Shown: positions 27,704 through 37,035 of the stretch, piece by piece | How the letters are laid out: every line of letters starts with the position of its first letter | Numbering within the stretch: the first letter of the stretch is position 1 | Assembly (NCBI GenBank): GCA_900113385.1 | Contig: FOPE01000015.1 | Location: forward strand, 1-62,849 | Direction of reading: 5' to 3' | DNA length: 62,849 bases | Origin: Lachnospiraceae bacterium C7 | GTDB lineage: Bacteria; Bacillota; Clostridia; Lachnospirales; Lachnospiraceae | Notes under the pieces: generated by a model | Databases searched by the model: none | What the model was told of the DNA's origin: nothing | The model's input: the letters and a program-made list of their open reading frames with translations, nothing else | Translations under genes and position numbers: made by a program

Positions 27704-29269
27704 TTATTTATTTAAGCATTTCTTTAAATCTTCTTCTGGTGTACTAATTGGAGCAATGTTGTAGTTTTCTACAAGAAGACTTAATACATTTTCTGAAATA
27801 AATGCTGGTAATGTTGGTCCAAGGAAAATATTTTTGATTCCAAGGTGTAATAATGATAATAAAATACCAACTGCTTTTTGCTCATACCAAGAAATATTTA
27901 ATGAAAGCGGTAATTCATTTACACTGCAACCAAATGCTTCTGCAAGAGCAACTGCAACTTGAATTGCACTATAAGCGTCATTACATTGTCCCATATCCAT
28001 AATTCTTGGAAGGCCTTCGATTTCGCCTAAGTCTAAATCGTTGAAACGATATTTTCCGCAAGCTAATGTAAGGATAATACTATCTGCTGGAGTCTGTTTA
28101 ACGAATTCTGTATAATAATTTCTTCCTGGTCTAGCACCATCACATCCACCTACTAAGAAGAAGTGACTAATTTTACCTGCTTTAACAGCTTCTACAACCT
28201 TGTCTGCTACAGATAATACTGTATCATGGCCAAATCCTGTCATAACTTCGTGTCCACCGTTAATTCCAGTCATTTCTACGTCATGATCATAGCCACCAAG
28301 TTCTAATGCTTTTTCAATTACTGGTGTAAAGTCTTTGTCTTCTCCGATATGTACCATTTCAGGGAAAGAAACTACTTCTGTTGTAAATACTCTGTCAGCA
28401 TAACTATCTTTAACTGGCATTAAGCAGTTTGTTGTAAATAAGAATGCACCTGGAACGTTTGCAAATTCTTTCTGCTGATTCTGCCATGCTGTACCAAAGT
28501 TTCCTTTTAAGTGAGGGTATTTATTAAGTTCAGGATATCCATGAGCTGGAAGCATTTCACCATGTGTGTAAATGTTAATTCCTTTATCTTTTGTCTGCTC
28601 TAATAATAATTTAAGGTCATTTAAATCATGTCCAGTTACAACGATAAATGGTCCTTTTTCTACTGTAAGTGTAACTTTCTTTGGAGCTGGTTTACCGAAT
28701 GTTGTTGTATTAGCTTTATCTAATAATGCCATGCATTTAAGGTTAGCTTCTCCAACTTTCATTACTACTTCAAGTAATTTATCATTTGGTAAGTCTGATC
28801 CAATTGCTTCTAATGCTTCATAGAAGAATTCACTTACTTCATCATCTTTGTAGTCAATAACCCAAGCATGATATGCATATGCTGCCATACCTTTTATTCC
28901 AAATAAAATAAGTGATTTCAAAGATCTTACATCTTTGTCAGCATACCACATATCCTTCATGTCATAATCTGCTACTGCACTATTAGAAGCTGCTGTATAA
29001 CCATGAACTTTATCAATCATAATCTGTAAAGTTTCTTCATTGAAGTTTACATTTGTAATAGTTGTAAAAAGTCCTTCAAGGATAATCTTAGTTGTAGCAT
29101 CCTCATGTTTTTTACCAGAAACAGATTTTGCTAAACCAATTAAAGCTCCTAATAACTCATCTTGAAGTTCTGCCACCTTTGCAGTTTTTCCACACACACC
29201 TGCTAATCCTGTACAGCTAGTACAAGCTGCTGTCTGCTCACATTGAAAACAAAACATTTTATCGTCCAT
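27704..29269 (-). CDS. hcp: Hydroxylamine reductase / hybrid cluster protein
   Basis: 521-residue Hcp with N-terminal cluster cysteines (MFCFQCEQTAACTSCTGLAGVCG) and C-terminal hybrid-cluster ligands in the GGCDGARPGRNYY, LACGKYRFN and MGQCNDAYSA segments. Hcp proteins act on NO or hydroxylamine and protect anaerobes from nitrosative stress. It is single-gene and divergent from a Crp/Fnr regulator, with a palindrome in an activator position at its promoter. Confidence 0.95.
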   Translation of the reverse strand: MDDKMFCFQCEQTAACTSCTGLAGVCGKTAKVAELQDELLGALIGLAKSVSGKKHEDATTKIILEGLFTTITNVNFNEETLQIMIDKVHGYTAASNSAVADYDMKDMWYADKDVRSLKSLILFGIKGMAAYAYHAWVIDYKDDEVSEFFYEALEAIGSDLPNDKLLEVVMKVGEANLKCMALLDKANTTTFGKPAPKKVTLTVEKGPFIVVTGHDLNDLKLLLEQTKDKGINIYTHGEMLPAHGYPELNKYPHLKGNFGTAWQNQQKEFANVPGAFLFTTNCLMPVKDSYADRVFTTEVVSFPEMVHIGEDKDFTPVIEKALELGGYDHDVEMTGINGGHEVMTGFGHDTVLSVADKVVEAVKAGKISHFFLVGGCDGARPGRNYYTEFVKQTPADSIILTLACGKYRFNDLDLGEIEGLPRIMDMGQCNDAYSAIQVAVALAEAFGCSVNELPLSLNISWYEQKAVGILLSLLHLGIKNIFLGPTLPAFISENVLSLLVENYNIAPISTPEEDLKKCLNK

Positions 29270-29377
29270 CTTTTCTCTCCTTTGTATATATTATTTTTTA
29301 TTCGCCATATTTGATATATCGAAACAGCTATTGCCTTTCGACAATATTTAGTGTAATATAGTTTTTATAACATTACT

Positions 29378-29391
29378 GTTGTTGTAACAAC
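29378..29391. promoter_or_regulatory. Crp/Fnr-type palindrome at the hcp promoter
   Basis: GTTGTT-N2-AACAAC is a perfect inverted repeat. On the minus strand it lies 17 bases upstream of TATATT, the probable hcp -10, so its centre is about 40 bases before the start site. That is the position of a class II activator in this family. Confidence 0.6.
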
Positions 29392-29409
29392 GTTTTTGCA
29401 GAAAAAATT

Positions 29410-29438
29410 TTGTTATTATGTTTATAACAACGCATGAT
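29410..29438 (+). promoter_or_regulatory. Promoter of the Crp/Fnr gene with embedded palindrome
   Basis: TTGTTA (29410-29415), 17 bases and CATGAT (29433-29438) form a plausible promoter for the plus-strand regulator gene. The inverted repeat TGTTAT-N7-ATAACA (29411-29429) sits within it, suggesting autoregulation. Confidence 0.5.
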
Positions 29439-29477
29439 AGAATTGGCAAATAATTTGCTTTTTTATAGGAGGATCAT

Positions 29478-30149
29478 ATGGATAAAAATAAATATATACC
29501 TATTTTAAAAACTACTACTTTATTTTCTGGGATTTCGACTGAAGAAATTTCAAATATGTTAGGTTGCTTATCTGCTACCATTTCTACATATAAGAAAAAA
29601 GGGTTTATTATACGCTCTGGCGATATAATTCATACTGTTGGTTTAGTTTTAACAGGTACTGCTCTTGTTATTAAGGAAGATTACTGGGGTAATCGTACTA
29701 TTATTACAGAACTTACTCCTGGTACTATTTTTGGAGAAGCTTTTGCTGCACTTGCTTTTTCTCCGACTGAATCAAGCGTTATTGCTGATAGTGACTGTGA
29801 AGTAATCTTTTTTGATATGAAAAAAATAATGACTGTGTGTAATTCTACATGTGCCTACCACTCTAGACTTATTCAAAACATGCTTACTACTTTAGCTCGT
29901 AAGAATGTTTTACTTACACAAAAAATTGATTTTATGTCTAAAAAAACTATAAGAGAAAAATTATTAGCTTACTTGTCTGCTCAATCTTTAAAAACTGGAA
30001 GTCCAACTTTTGACATTCCATTTAACAGACAACAACTTGCTGAGTTTTTATCTGTAGATCGAAGTGCTTTATCTAATGAAATTAGTAAATTACAAAATGA
30101 TGGTATATTATCTTCAACCAAAAATCATTTTACACTTTACCAAAAGTAA
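29478..30149 (+). CDS. Crp/Fnr-family transcriptional regulator (HcpR-like)
   Basis: 223 residues, the only clear plus-strand gene. A cyclic-nucleotide-binding-type beta barrel (IIRSGDIIHTVGLVLTGTALVIKEDYWGN ... PGTIFGEAFAALAF) is followed by a long dimer helix and a winged HTH (FNRQQLAEFLSVDRSALSNE). It lacks an obvious Fnr cysteine cluster. Divergence from hcp and the palindromes between them suggest it controls hcp in response to NO/nitrite, as HcpR does elsewhere. The ligand is inferred. Confidence 0.88.
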   Translation: MDKNKYIPILKTTTLFSGISTEEISNMLGCLSATISTYKKKGFIIRSGDIIHTVGLVLTGTALVIKEDYWGNRTIITELTPGTIFGEAFAALAFSPTESSVIADSDCEVIFFDMKKIMTVCNSTCAYHSRLIQNMLTTLARKNVLLTQKIDFMSKKTIREKLLAYLSAQSLKTGSPTFDIPFNRQQLAEFLSVDRSALSNEISKLQNDGILSSTKNHFTLYQK

Positions 30150-30199
30150 AGTACTTTCTTCTTAGCTGGATAATTTTATTTATAATTTATATTATCAAA

Positions 30200-30295
30200 A
30201 AAATCACCTCTATATCTGTAACGTGCACTAGCTGATATAAGCTAGTGCTTCTATACTGCATTTTGTCAGTAACGTTATGATATAGTGGTGATTTT
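30200..30295. repeat. Large imperfect palindrome between convergent genes
   Basis: Outer arms of about 23 bp (30200-30223 and 30273-30295, AAAATCACC...GGTGATTTT) enclose a second perfect hairpin GCACTAGCT/AGCTAGTGC (30225-30248). The structure is flanked by A- and T-rich runs on both sides, so it can serve as a bidirectional terminator for the Crp/Fnr gene and for sequence read from the left. It is longer than an ordinary terminator. Confidence 0.8.
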
Positions 30296-30331
30296 ATTTT
30301 TATACTAATACTTTATTATAATATTTTATTG

Positions 30332-33300
30332 TTATGCTAACACTTTACCATCAATGTAGTCTGAGTATTTATGTCCATGTGGTTTAACACAGGTAATTGT
30401 TGAATCCATAAATCTTCCAATTGTACCAATTTTTTCATCTGGTGCTGCGTAAACAACTTGGAAATTGTATTCTTTAAAATATTCAACCATTTGCTTAATA
30501 CGTTCTACTGAGAAAGCGGCAAAGGCCTCATCCATAAATGCTAATCTAGCACAGCATTCTTTTCCTGGATACAAATGATTTAAACTTGCTGCTAAAATAA
30601 TTAAGTATGGTGTTTGTTTTTCACCGTTACTTGCTGAACCATTTTTCTTAGATAATAAATATGTATTAATACCATCTGTTATCTTCATGTCAAATGTCAA
30701 ATAATTACGATAATCTGTAAACTCTGTTTCATCTTCTGCACTAAGAACCATTTCCATGAATTCTCTAATTGAAACATTGATTTCATCATCTTCATTTGTC
30801 ATAGATAAAAATGCTTCTGTTCCCATATAATTATCAAGTTTACGGCTTATATCAAAGAATTTCTTTTTATCTTTTCTCTCTTTATACACAAACTCGTAAG
30901 TATCATTACCAAATGGACGGTTCTTAAGTTCAACATTTTCTCTTTTTAAATGTGCTTTTGCCTCTTTAATTTGCTCTGCAATTTTTGCGATGAATGTTTC
31001 AATGAACTGTCTCTGCTGTGCCTTAGAAATCTTAATAACGTTTTCTTTAGCTTCTTCTAAAGCAATGTTCTCTATTGATTTATAATATTTTCTAAATTCC
31101 AAAATATATGAAACGCCAACTTTTTCTATTCTATCTGACTTAATTTTTCTGTACTCTCTTTGTACATCTTCTAATTCTAAAATAGCCTTAAACACTCTAT
31201 TATTTAAGTCATTTATTCTGCGCTCTGTAACTACTTCGTAAGTATTTTTTTCTATTCTTTCTTTTTCGTATTCTTCTATAGCTTTTGTTCTAAGCTCAAT
31301 GAAGTTTTCTGATGTTTTATCAAAAGCAGTTTCAGCTTCTACAATTTCATGAGATAAATTTGCTATATATTCCTTAATTTGTGGTAACTTATCATTAAGA
31401 ATACCAATCTTTTTAGATACTGCATTTCTTTCTCTATCAATTGCTTCTTTTTCTTCCTTAGCTTTTGTCATTTCGTCAAAGATATTAGCATTTTCTTCAT
31501 CAAAAGAATCTAATTGTTGTTTTAAATCTGCAAGTTTTATATCTGCTTCTTGCGATTTAGAAGATACCTCAAAATTATACAATTCTTCTTCTAATTTTAC
31601 TGCTGTAAGTGCATCTAATTTATTTTGAATTGCATTCATAGCCTCTTTAGCCATTTTTTCAGCAGATTTGTAATTTGTTAGCAAAGCTTCATTAGCCTCT
31701 AACTGTTTTGTGGCAGCATCTTGTCCTAGACAGATTCCATATTTTAATCTCTTAAGATTATTAAGATGTCTAGAAATCCCTCTAGCTACAATACCATCTT
31801 CTGTCAATGCTCCTTTACCTTGTTTTACAGCTTCTTCTGCTTCCTGATCATCTTTACAAAGTAGCATATTTCCTAATAAATAATTTGCGTAATTTCTTGC
31901 ATCTTGACTTGAAATTTCAAGTAATGCTGCTGCTGAATCAGGATCTAATTCTTTTTCATCTAATTGTCCAGTGTAAACTACATCTACCTTATAAATATGA
32001 TTTTTAGCTAAAACATTAAATGCTTCTCTTTGATATTTTTTATCAATAATTATGTGGAATCGTCTATCTCCTAAGAAGCTTTCTACCGCTAATTGCCACT
32101 TTGGATCTTTTATTTTATTAACTAGTTCTGCAAAAAGTTTAATATTAACATCTTTGCCTTGTTCTTTGAAATGTTTTTCTAAAACTTTTTTTGCTTTTTC
32201 ATATGCTTCTGGATAAACTGCAACATCAGATTTTTGCTTTTTAACCTGAACTGTAACCTTTTGAATTTGCTCTTGTAATTTATCTAATTCATTTTTTCTT
32301 GCAATAAATTCATTATTCAATTGGCTTATTCTTTCAAGGATTGTTGACTTTGCATCCATGAAAGAAGTTAACAATTCATCACTTTTTTGATTTTTAATAT
32401 CTGATTCAAAAACATTATATGTTTCATTTTTAAATATATCTTCTTCAAAAACATTATATACATTTTGAATCTGTTTTTGTAAACGCTCTAAAACTGCAAT
32501 CTGCTTATTATAGTTACGAGCAATTTTTTGAGTGTCTTTGTATTCTTTTTCGATTCTTTCTCGAATTTTGCCTGTTCCTTGAGATATACTATTTGAAATT
32601 TCATAATATCTTTCATTTGAATCATCAAATTTTTCTTTTAAATCTTTTTCATCTTTTTCTAATTGGCTAAGTTGATTCATTTTAATCTCTAAATCTCTTT
32701 TAGCTTTTTCTAAAGATGCTTTTTTTGCAAATGGCTTTTGATATAAAAATTTAAGTCTTGCTAAATCTAATTTATCTTTAGCTTTTTCATACTTATCTAT
32801 CTTTTCATTAACATATTCAAGGTATTTCTTTTCTTCCGATAAATCATCCCATCTTTTCAACGCTTCATCATATCGTTCTCTCATAGATTTAAGGGAATCA
32901 AGTGTTGTAGATTCTTTTTCCTCTAATACACTTTGCTTAATGAATTCACCAATATTATTTTCAGCATTAAAAGTAATCATTTTACCTATTGTTTGTCTAA
33001 GTTCTTTTAGATTTCTTCTAATACCTAAAATTTGGGCTATTTTTCTTGTTCCACGTTCTCTATTATAGAACATGTCACTTGTAACTTTATTCCCTTTTAT
33101 AGTTAATTCATAATGAGGATAAACAGTATTACCATCATCAGATGTATAACGTATATCTGCAATTTTTGTATCTTCAAATACAAACCAATATGAATTACTA
33201 TGAGATACATCTGCAGATTCTATTCCTACACCTACCACAAAATTATTATCTTCTAATGGATTATAAAATTCTATAAGAATATAAGAGATTACAGTTCCTT

Positions 33301-33562
33301 CGCCTCGAAGATATCTATTCTCTTCACCTTTATTATCACCACGAACATAAGCTAAAACATTTCTGTCTCTATCTTTTGAAGCTTGGTTAAAATTAGTATA
33401 TCCATATAATGCATATACTAATGCATCAATTGTCATAGTTTTACCAGTTCCGTTTACACCTGTAAACAAAGTATTTTGTCCAAACTCTACGATTTTAGGG
33501 CGCTGGTATAATCCCCAATTCACTAAGCACATCTTAGTAATTGGCTTACTATAAATATTCAT
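30332..33562 (-). CDS. jetC: MukB/JetC-like SMC ATPase (Wadjet-type)
   Basis: About 1076 residues. Walker A TGVNGTGKTMTIDALVYALY lies near residue 35, very long coiled coils fill the centre with a hinge around residues 450-550, and the C-terminal head has the signature SNGEKQTPYLIILAAS and Walker B ARLAFMDEAFAAFS. These features place it with MukB/MksB/JetC, the motor of Wadjet plasmid-restriction or MukBEF-like condensin complexes. The start at 33562 (MNIYSKPITKM) has AGGAG nine bases upstream. It overlaps jetB by 14 bases. Confidence 0.9.
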   Translation of the reverse strand: MNIYSKPITKMCLVNWGLYQRPKIVEFGQNTLFTGVNGTGKTMTIDALVYALYGYTNFNQASKDRDRNVLAYVRGDNKGEENRYLRGEGTVISYILIEFYNPLEDNNFVVGVGIESADVSHSNSYWFVFEDTKIADIRYTSDDGNTVYPHYELTIKGNKVTSDMFYNRERGTRKIAQILGIRRNLKELRQTIGKMITFNAENNIGEFIKQSVLEEKESTTLDSLKSMRERYDEALKRWDDLSEEKKYLEYVNEKIDKYEKAKDKLDLARLKFLYQKPFAKKASLEKAKRDLEIKMNQLSQLEKDEKDLKEKFDDSNERYYEISNSISQGTGKIRERIEKEYKDTQKIARNYNKQIAVLERLQKQIQNVYNVFEEDIFKNETYNVFESDIKNQKSDELLTSFMDAKSTILERISQLNNEFIARKNELDKLQEQIQKVTVQVKKQKSDVAVYPEAYEKAKKVLEKHFKEQGKDVNIKLFAELVNKIKDPKWQLAVESFLGDRRFHIIIDKKYQREAFNVLAKNHIYKVDVVYTGQLDEKELDPDSAAALLEISSQDARNYANYLLGNMLLCKDDQEAEEAVKQGKGALTEDGIVARGISRHLNNLKRLKYGICLGQDAATKQLEANEALLTNYKSAEKMAKEAMNAIQNKLDALTAVKLEEELYNFEVSSKSQEADIKLADLKQQLDSFDEENANIFDEMTKAKEEKEAIDRERNAVSKKIGILNDKLPQIKEYIANLSHEIVEAETAFDKTSENFIELRTKAIEEYEKERIEKNTYEVVTERRINDLNNRVFKAILELEDVQREYRKIKSDRIEKVGVSYILEFRKYYKSIENIALEEAKENVIKISKAQQRQFIETFIAKIAEQIKEAKAHLKRENVELKNRPFGNDTYEFVYKERKDKKKFFDISRKLDNYMGTEAFLSMTNEDDEINVSIREFMEMVLSAEDETEFTDYRNYLTFDMKITDGINTYLLSKKNGSASNGEKQTPYLIILAASLNHLYPGKECCARLAFMDEAFAAFSVERIKQMVEYFKEYNFQVVYAAPDEKIGTIGRFMDSTITCVKPHGHKYSDYIDGKVLA

Positions 33563-34343
33563 CAAGGTCATCTCCTTTCTTATTCTTTTCTTCTAATTCT
33601 TCATCTGAATCAAATTCTTCTGAATTCTCCTCTTCTAACTCATCATCTGAATCAAATTCTTCTGAATTCTCCTCTTCTAATTCTTCATCTGAATCAAAGT
33701 CTTCTGATTCTTCGTCTTCTAGCTTTCCATCTAACTTTCTTTGCAACTCTGTTTGTAATAATTTTTTTGAAGATTTAACAAAGCTTTCAAAATCTACTGC
33801 ATCTAAACAAAATTGCATTGACGAATATAATATAACTTTACATTCTTCCTCTTCTATATCACCCTGTACACTAATTAAATGAAAACTTTCTAATTCTCTA
33901 AGTATAGGTTTCATAGCGCTTTTGTTAAACTTATCACGTACACCATATTTTTCTAACTCATTAAGCAAGTCTGAAAATTGAATTATAATATATTTGTCAA
34001 CCTGACCTTTTCTTATTCTACTTGCGTAAAGCTGCCATAATGCACACAAAACTATACTTGTCATTTTATTAAGCTGATATCGATTGGCATATACATTATC
34101 TGTACATACTAATCTAATTACACCTGCTTCTTGATCAAGAATAATATCATATCCTAAATACGCTAAAGAATTTCGTATGATATTTTCATGTTTTTTACAA
34201 AAGAAAAAATCTTTTCTATCTATCTCATCTTTATCTCTAACAATAAATGTTGTTTTTAAAAGTTTACGACATAAACGTTTCATTCGCTCTTGTTCTGCTG
34301 TCGTCAAATTTTCAAAAGTAAGATCTTTTTCATTATCTAGCAC
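33549..34343 (-). CDS. jetB: MukE/JetB-like SMC accessory protein
   Basis: 264 residues starting at GTG 34343 with AGGAGG upstream. The body has winged-helix character expected of MksE/JetB (ILDQEAGVIRLVCTDNVYAN ... LNKMTSIVLCALWQLYASRI). The last 55 residues are an acidic tail built from three 14-residue EEFDSDEELEEENS repeats, not seen in the core family. It is placed between jetA and jetC, as in Wadjet operons. Assignment rests on length, position and fold rather than on a strong motif. Confidence 0.78.
   Translation of the reverse strand: MLDNEKDLTFENLTTAEQERMKRLCRKLLKTTFIVRDKDEIDRKDFFFCKKHENIIRNSLAYLGYDIILDQEAGVIRLVCTDNVYANRYQLNKMTSIVLCALWQLYASRIRKGQVDKYIIIQFSDLLNELEKYGVRDKFNKSAMKPILRELESFHLISVQGDIEEEECKVILYSSMQFCLDAVDFESFVKSSKKLLQTELQRKLDGKLEDEESEDFDSDEELEEENSEEFDSDDELEEENSEEFDSDEELEEKNKKGDDLDEYL
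33591..33716. repeat. 42-bp tandem repeats in the 3' part of jetB
   Basis: Three in-frame 42-bp units begin at 33591, 33633 and 33675. They encode repeated acidic 14-mers (EEFDSD(E/D)ELEEENS). Near-identity at DNA level suggests recent expansion and possible copy-number variation between strains. Confidence 0.92.
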
Positions 34344-34346
34344 CTT

Positions 34347-35765
34347 TTAATCCTCCTTTTTTATTGTGTAATTAGCAATTTTATATTTACCGTTTTCTAT
34401 ATATTCATCTGTAGGTTTAATAGTAAATCCATTACTTTGAGCGTAACATGCCATAGCAATTGCAGATAAAAAGTCTTCTTGTGTCTCTAATGAAACATCT
34501 TTTAAATCAAGTTCTTGTTTATCTCCAATTAATGAATTTGTATATTCTAACATTTGCTCTTTTCCAAATTTATTATTTTTCAACTGTTTTTGTCTAGAAA
34601 TTTCTTTTAGCGTCTCTTCTTCTGTTAAAGTTTCTATTTTTTCTTTAACACTAGTAATTCTATGGTAACTCTTTGGTTTAGCAACAGATTTTTCTGTTAA
34701 AGTTTGATTTCTGTACAATAAAAAAGAAGGCCCTTGCTCTTCTCCTCCATCTTGCTTTTCATCAATTCCTTCTTTAAGCTCTTTGCATAAAATTTGGATA
34801 ACTTCATTAACTGCATTTACCGTATCTTGAGCTCCAATTCTTGATACAAATTTCATTCGAGCTACTAATGTATATATATATCTTTCTATTTTACTCTGAA
34901 TATCATATAAAATTTTCTCATATTTATTGTTGATAAAATCTTCTATCTTTTCAAACATCTCATAAACTTTTGTCTCTACTTCGATTTCATCAATTATTTC
35001 TTCTTCTAGCATGCAATCCTCTATGATTTTTTGATAAATAACTTCATCATCTCGTAAAGAATTAAGCATTCTTATTATTGGTCGTCTATATAAGTGAATG
35101 TTTTGCTTAACTAAACGCTGATACTGTCTGGTAAAATCGCCGTTTGCATATCCATTAAGATTCTCTGTTATCTCTTCATATGTAACTACTGATTGTAGTT
35201 CCATAACTGTGTCTTTTATGTAAGTATTAAAATCTCTAAGGGCATCTGAAAGTTCCCTTGAGCAATCATATACGGCTTTTAATGCATTGATATATGGATT
35301 AGCTTCCCACTGATTCTTATTAGATAAAATATTGTAGATATTAAAGATATAACTAGAATATTCTTTTTTCTTTGGATGTTCTAAGTCCATAATAAATCTT
35401 ATAAGCTGCATCCCAGATTTAGTTATATAAATATCTTGCCCGTACTGTCCTTCTGAATTCTCTACTGTAATCCATCCAAAATACGACAATCTACGAATAA
35501 CCCAGCCTGGTTTTTCATTAAGTTTTCTTTTTTCATCAGAAAAATCACCATCTTCGTCTTCCAATGCAACATTAGTCTCTAAAAGATACAACGCAACTGC
35601 ATCTTTTACTCTAGTGGCATCTAGTTTATATGAAATTTCATCTTCTGCCAAATCATAAATTCTAAACATACAATCTATGTACACTTGACGATTTGGTGAA
35701 TTCAATCCTGAGAAAAAACTAACAGATACTTTATTAAAAACATTTGACATAAAGTCTTCAAACAC
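34347..35765 (-). CDS. jetA: MukF/JetA-like kleisin
   Basis: 472 residues, first gene of the operon. An N-terminal winged-helix region (VYIDCMFRIYDLAEDEISYKL ... VIRRLSYFGWITVENSEGQY) is followed by a long helical domain and a C-terminal part (EKSVAKPKSYHRITSVKEKI ... FLSAIAMACYAQ) in the order expected of the JetA kleisin. It links the two SMC heads. The start may be GTG 35765 or, with fewer residues, ATG 35750 (MSNVFNKVSV). It is followed three bases later by jetB. Confidence 0.8.
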   Translation of the reverse strand: MFEDFMSNVFNKVSVSFFSGLNSPNRQVYIDCMFRIYDLAEDEISYKLDATRVKDAVALYLLETNVALEDEDGDFSDEKRKLNEKPGWVIRRLSYFGWITVENSEGQYGQDIYITKSGMQLIRFIMDLEHPKKKEYSSYIFNIYNILSNKNQWEANPYINALKAVYDCSRELSDALRDFNTYIKDTVMELQSVVTYEEITENLNGYANGDFTRQYQRLVKQNIHLYRRPIIRMLNSLRDDEVIYQKIIEDCMLEEEIIDEIEVETKVYEMFEKIEDFINNKYEKILYDIQSKIERYIYTLVARMKFVSRIGAQDTVNAVNEVIQILCKELKEGIDEKQDGGEEQGPSFLLYRNQTLTEKSVAKPKSYHRITSVKEKIETLTEEETLKEISRQKQLKNNKFGKEQMLEYTNSLIGDKQELDLKDVSLETQEDFLSAIAMACYAQSNGFTIKPTDEYIENGKYKIANYTIKKED

Positions 35766-35899
35766 CTTTCTAAGATAATATACTGCTACTTTTATGTTTT
35801 TTCACATAAAAATACAGACTAATATAGTATACACTTAGAACATCCGTTTTGTAAAGCTTATTTTGTTTACATGCTTAATAGCAAATATATAAATGGATT

Positions 35900-36406
35900 T
35901 TAAAAATATTTTTCTATGCTTTTATAATTTTTTGCTATTTCTTTGTTTTGAAAATTATTAGTATCTAGCCCATTTTCTATTAAAAGTCTTGCTATTGTAA
36001 GATACGCACTTCTTTTCTTTACATTTTCCTTATTGTCCACTGCTAATTCTACTGCTTTAACAAAAATGGTCTCATCTTCTTCGTTCCAACGCAATAATCC
36101 TTCCTTGCTATACTTTACATTGCAAACTGAATTTACATCTGCTCCATGGTCAATAAAAATTTTTGTCATATCCACATTCCCATCAATAACTGCTAAAGCA
36201 AGGGGTGTACAATTATTTACGTCCTTCTTTTCCATATCTGCTCCTTCATCTAACATTATTCTTGCTCCTAATAAATTTCCTTTTTCTGTTAAAATGTGAA
36301 GTGCAGTTTTTTTATCTGGATTATTATTTTTATTTAAATCTACTCCACTTGATTTCATTTTTTTAACTTTATCAATCAATTCTATTTCTTTCCACAAATT
36401 GCCCAT
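35900..36406 (-). CDS. Small ankyrin-repeat protein
   Basis: 168 residues with about three ankyrin repeats (KTALHILTEKGNLLGARIML, CTPLALAVIDGNVDMTKIFI, and a degenerate third unit). It has no signal peptide or membrane segment. GGGGGAGAAC precedes the ATG. Ankyrin repeats mediate protein binding, and the partner is unknown. It is upstream of the Jet operon but separated by about 135 bases, so co-transcription is uncertain. Confidence 0.82.
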   Translation of the reverse strand: MGNLWKEIELIDKVKKMKSSGVDLNKNNNPDKKTALHILTEKGNLLGARIMLDEGADMEKKDVNNCTPLALAVIDGNVDMTKIFIDHGADVNSVCNVKYSKEGLLRWNEEDETIFVKAVELAVDNKENVKKRSAYLTIARLLIENGLDTNNFQNKEIAKNYKSIEKYF

Positions 36407-36537
36407 GTTCTCCCCCTAATTTACTTTTTCACACAATTATTCAACTTTTCAATGTAATTATCGTATTTTTTTGTTTAATTTATTAATCTATTTTTTTATA
36501 ATCGAGCAGGAGGGGGTTGTACTGGTCAACATTTCTA

Positions 36538-36755
36538 TTAATCCCTTTCTATTCCGTCACAATAAACCTGTATGTCCGTCTTTTCTCCCTTATTTCTTAC
36601 CTCAATAAGCACATCGGCATATCTACCAAAACTTTCCTTTTCAAAACATTTCCTCAACTCCGTCAGCCACCATATAACATCCATCCCATTATCAAACTGC
36701 AAGGTTACGACAGGTATAGATTCCCTTGCTGTCTTTGTTTTAACACAACAGACTT
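36538..36755 (-). pseudogene. Unidentified ORF fragment without start codon
   Basis: An open frame reads SIPVVTLQFDNGMDVIWWLT and on to a stop at 36538. The sequence looks coding, with good hydrophobic patterning, but there is no start codon after an in-frame stop. I do not recognise the family. It is next to a transposase remnant and is probably debris of a mobile element. Confidence 0.45.
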
Positions 36756-36760
36756 ATGTC

Positions 36761-36871
36761 CTATGGTTCCTCTTGTATAACTTTGTGTGGCTTTTCAAAT
36801 CTTTCAAAATCACCAACTTCTACAATCATTGAAAGTGCTGTATGCGTTTTAATGCCAAGCAGACAACTCAT
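36761..36871 (-). pseudogene. IS110/IS116/IS902-type transposase remnant
   Basis: Translation gives GIKTHTALSMIVEVGDFERF, matching the conserved 'G(I)xxxTA...EIGDFxRF' block of the IS110 Transposase_20 domain. It then stops within 36 codons. The remainder of the gene is absent, so this is a relic. A perfect-looking AGGAGG lies in front of the ATG at 36871. Confidence 0.6.
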
Positions 36872-37035
36872 ATGTGACCTCCTATTGTATGCGGTAATCC
36901 CTGTTACCTGATATTGTTTTTTTCAATTAATATCTTACAGGTAAATCCACGAATCTACAATTGTGAGGTCACTTCATATTGTCTCCTAAAGATAGTGATG
37001 GATATTATCCATTAAGTCACCGTGTTCAAATACAT

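Noticed and set aside
33591-33716. Possible CRISPR array
   Set aside because: The repeats are contiguous, in frame and coding, with no spacers.
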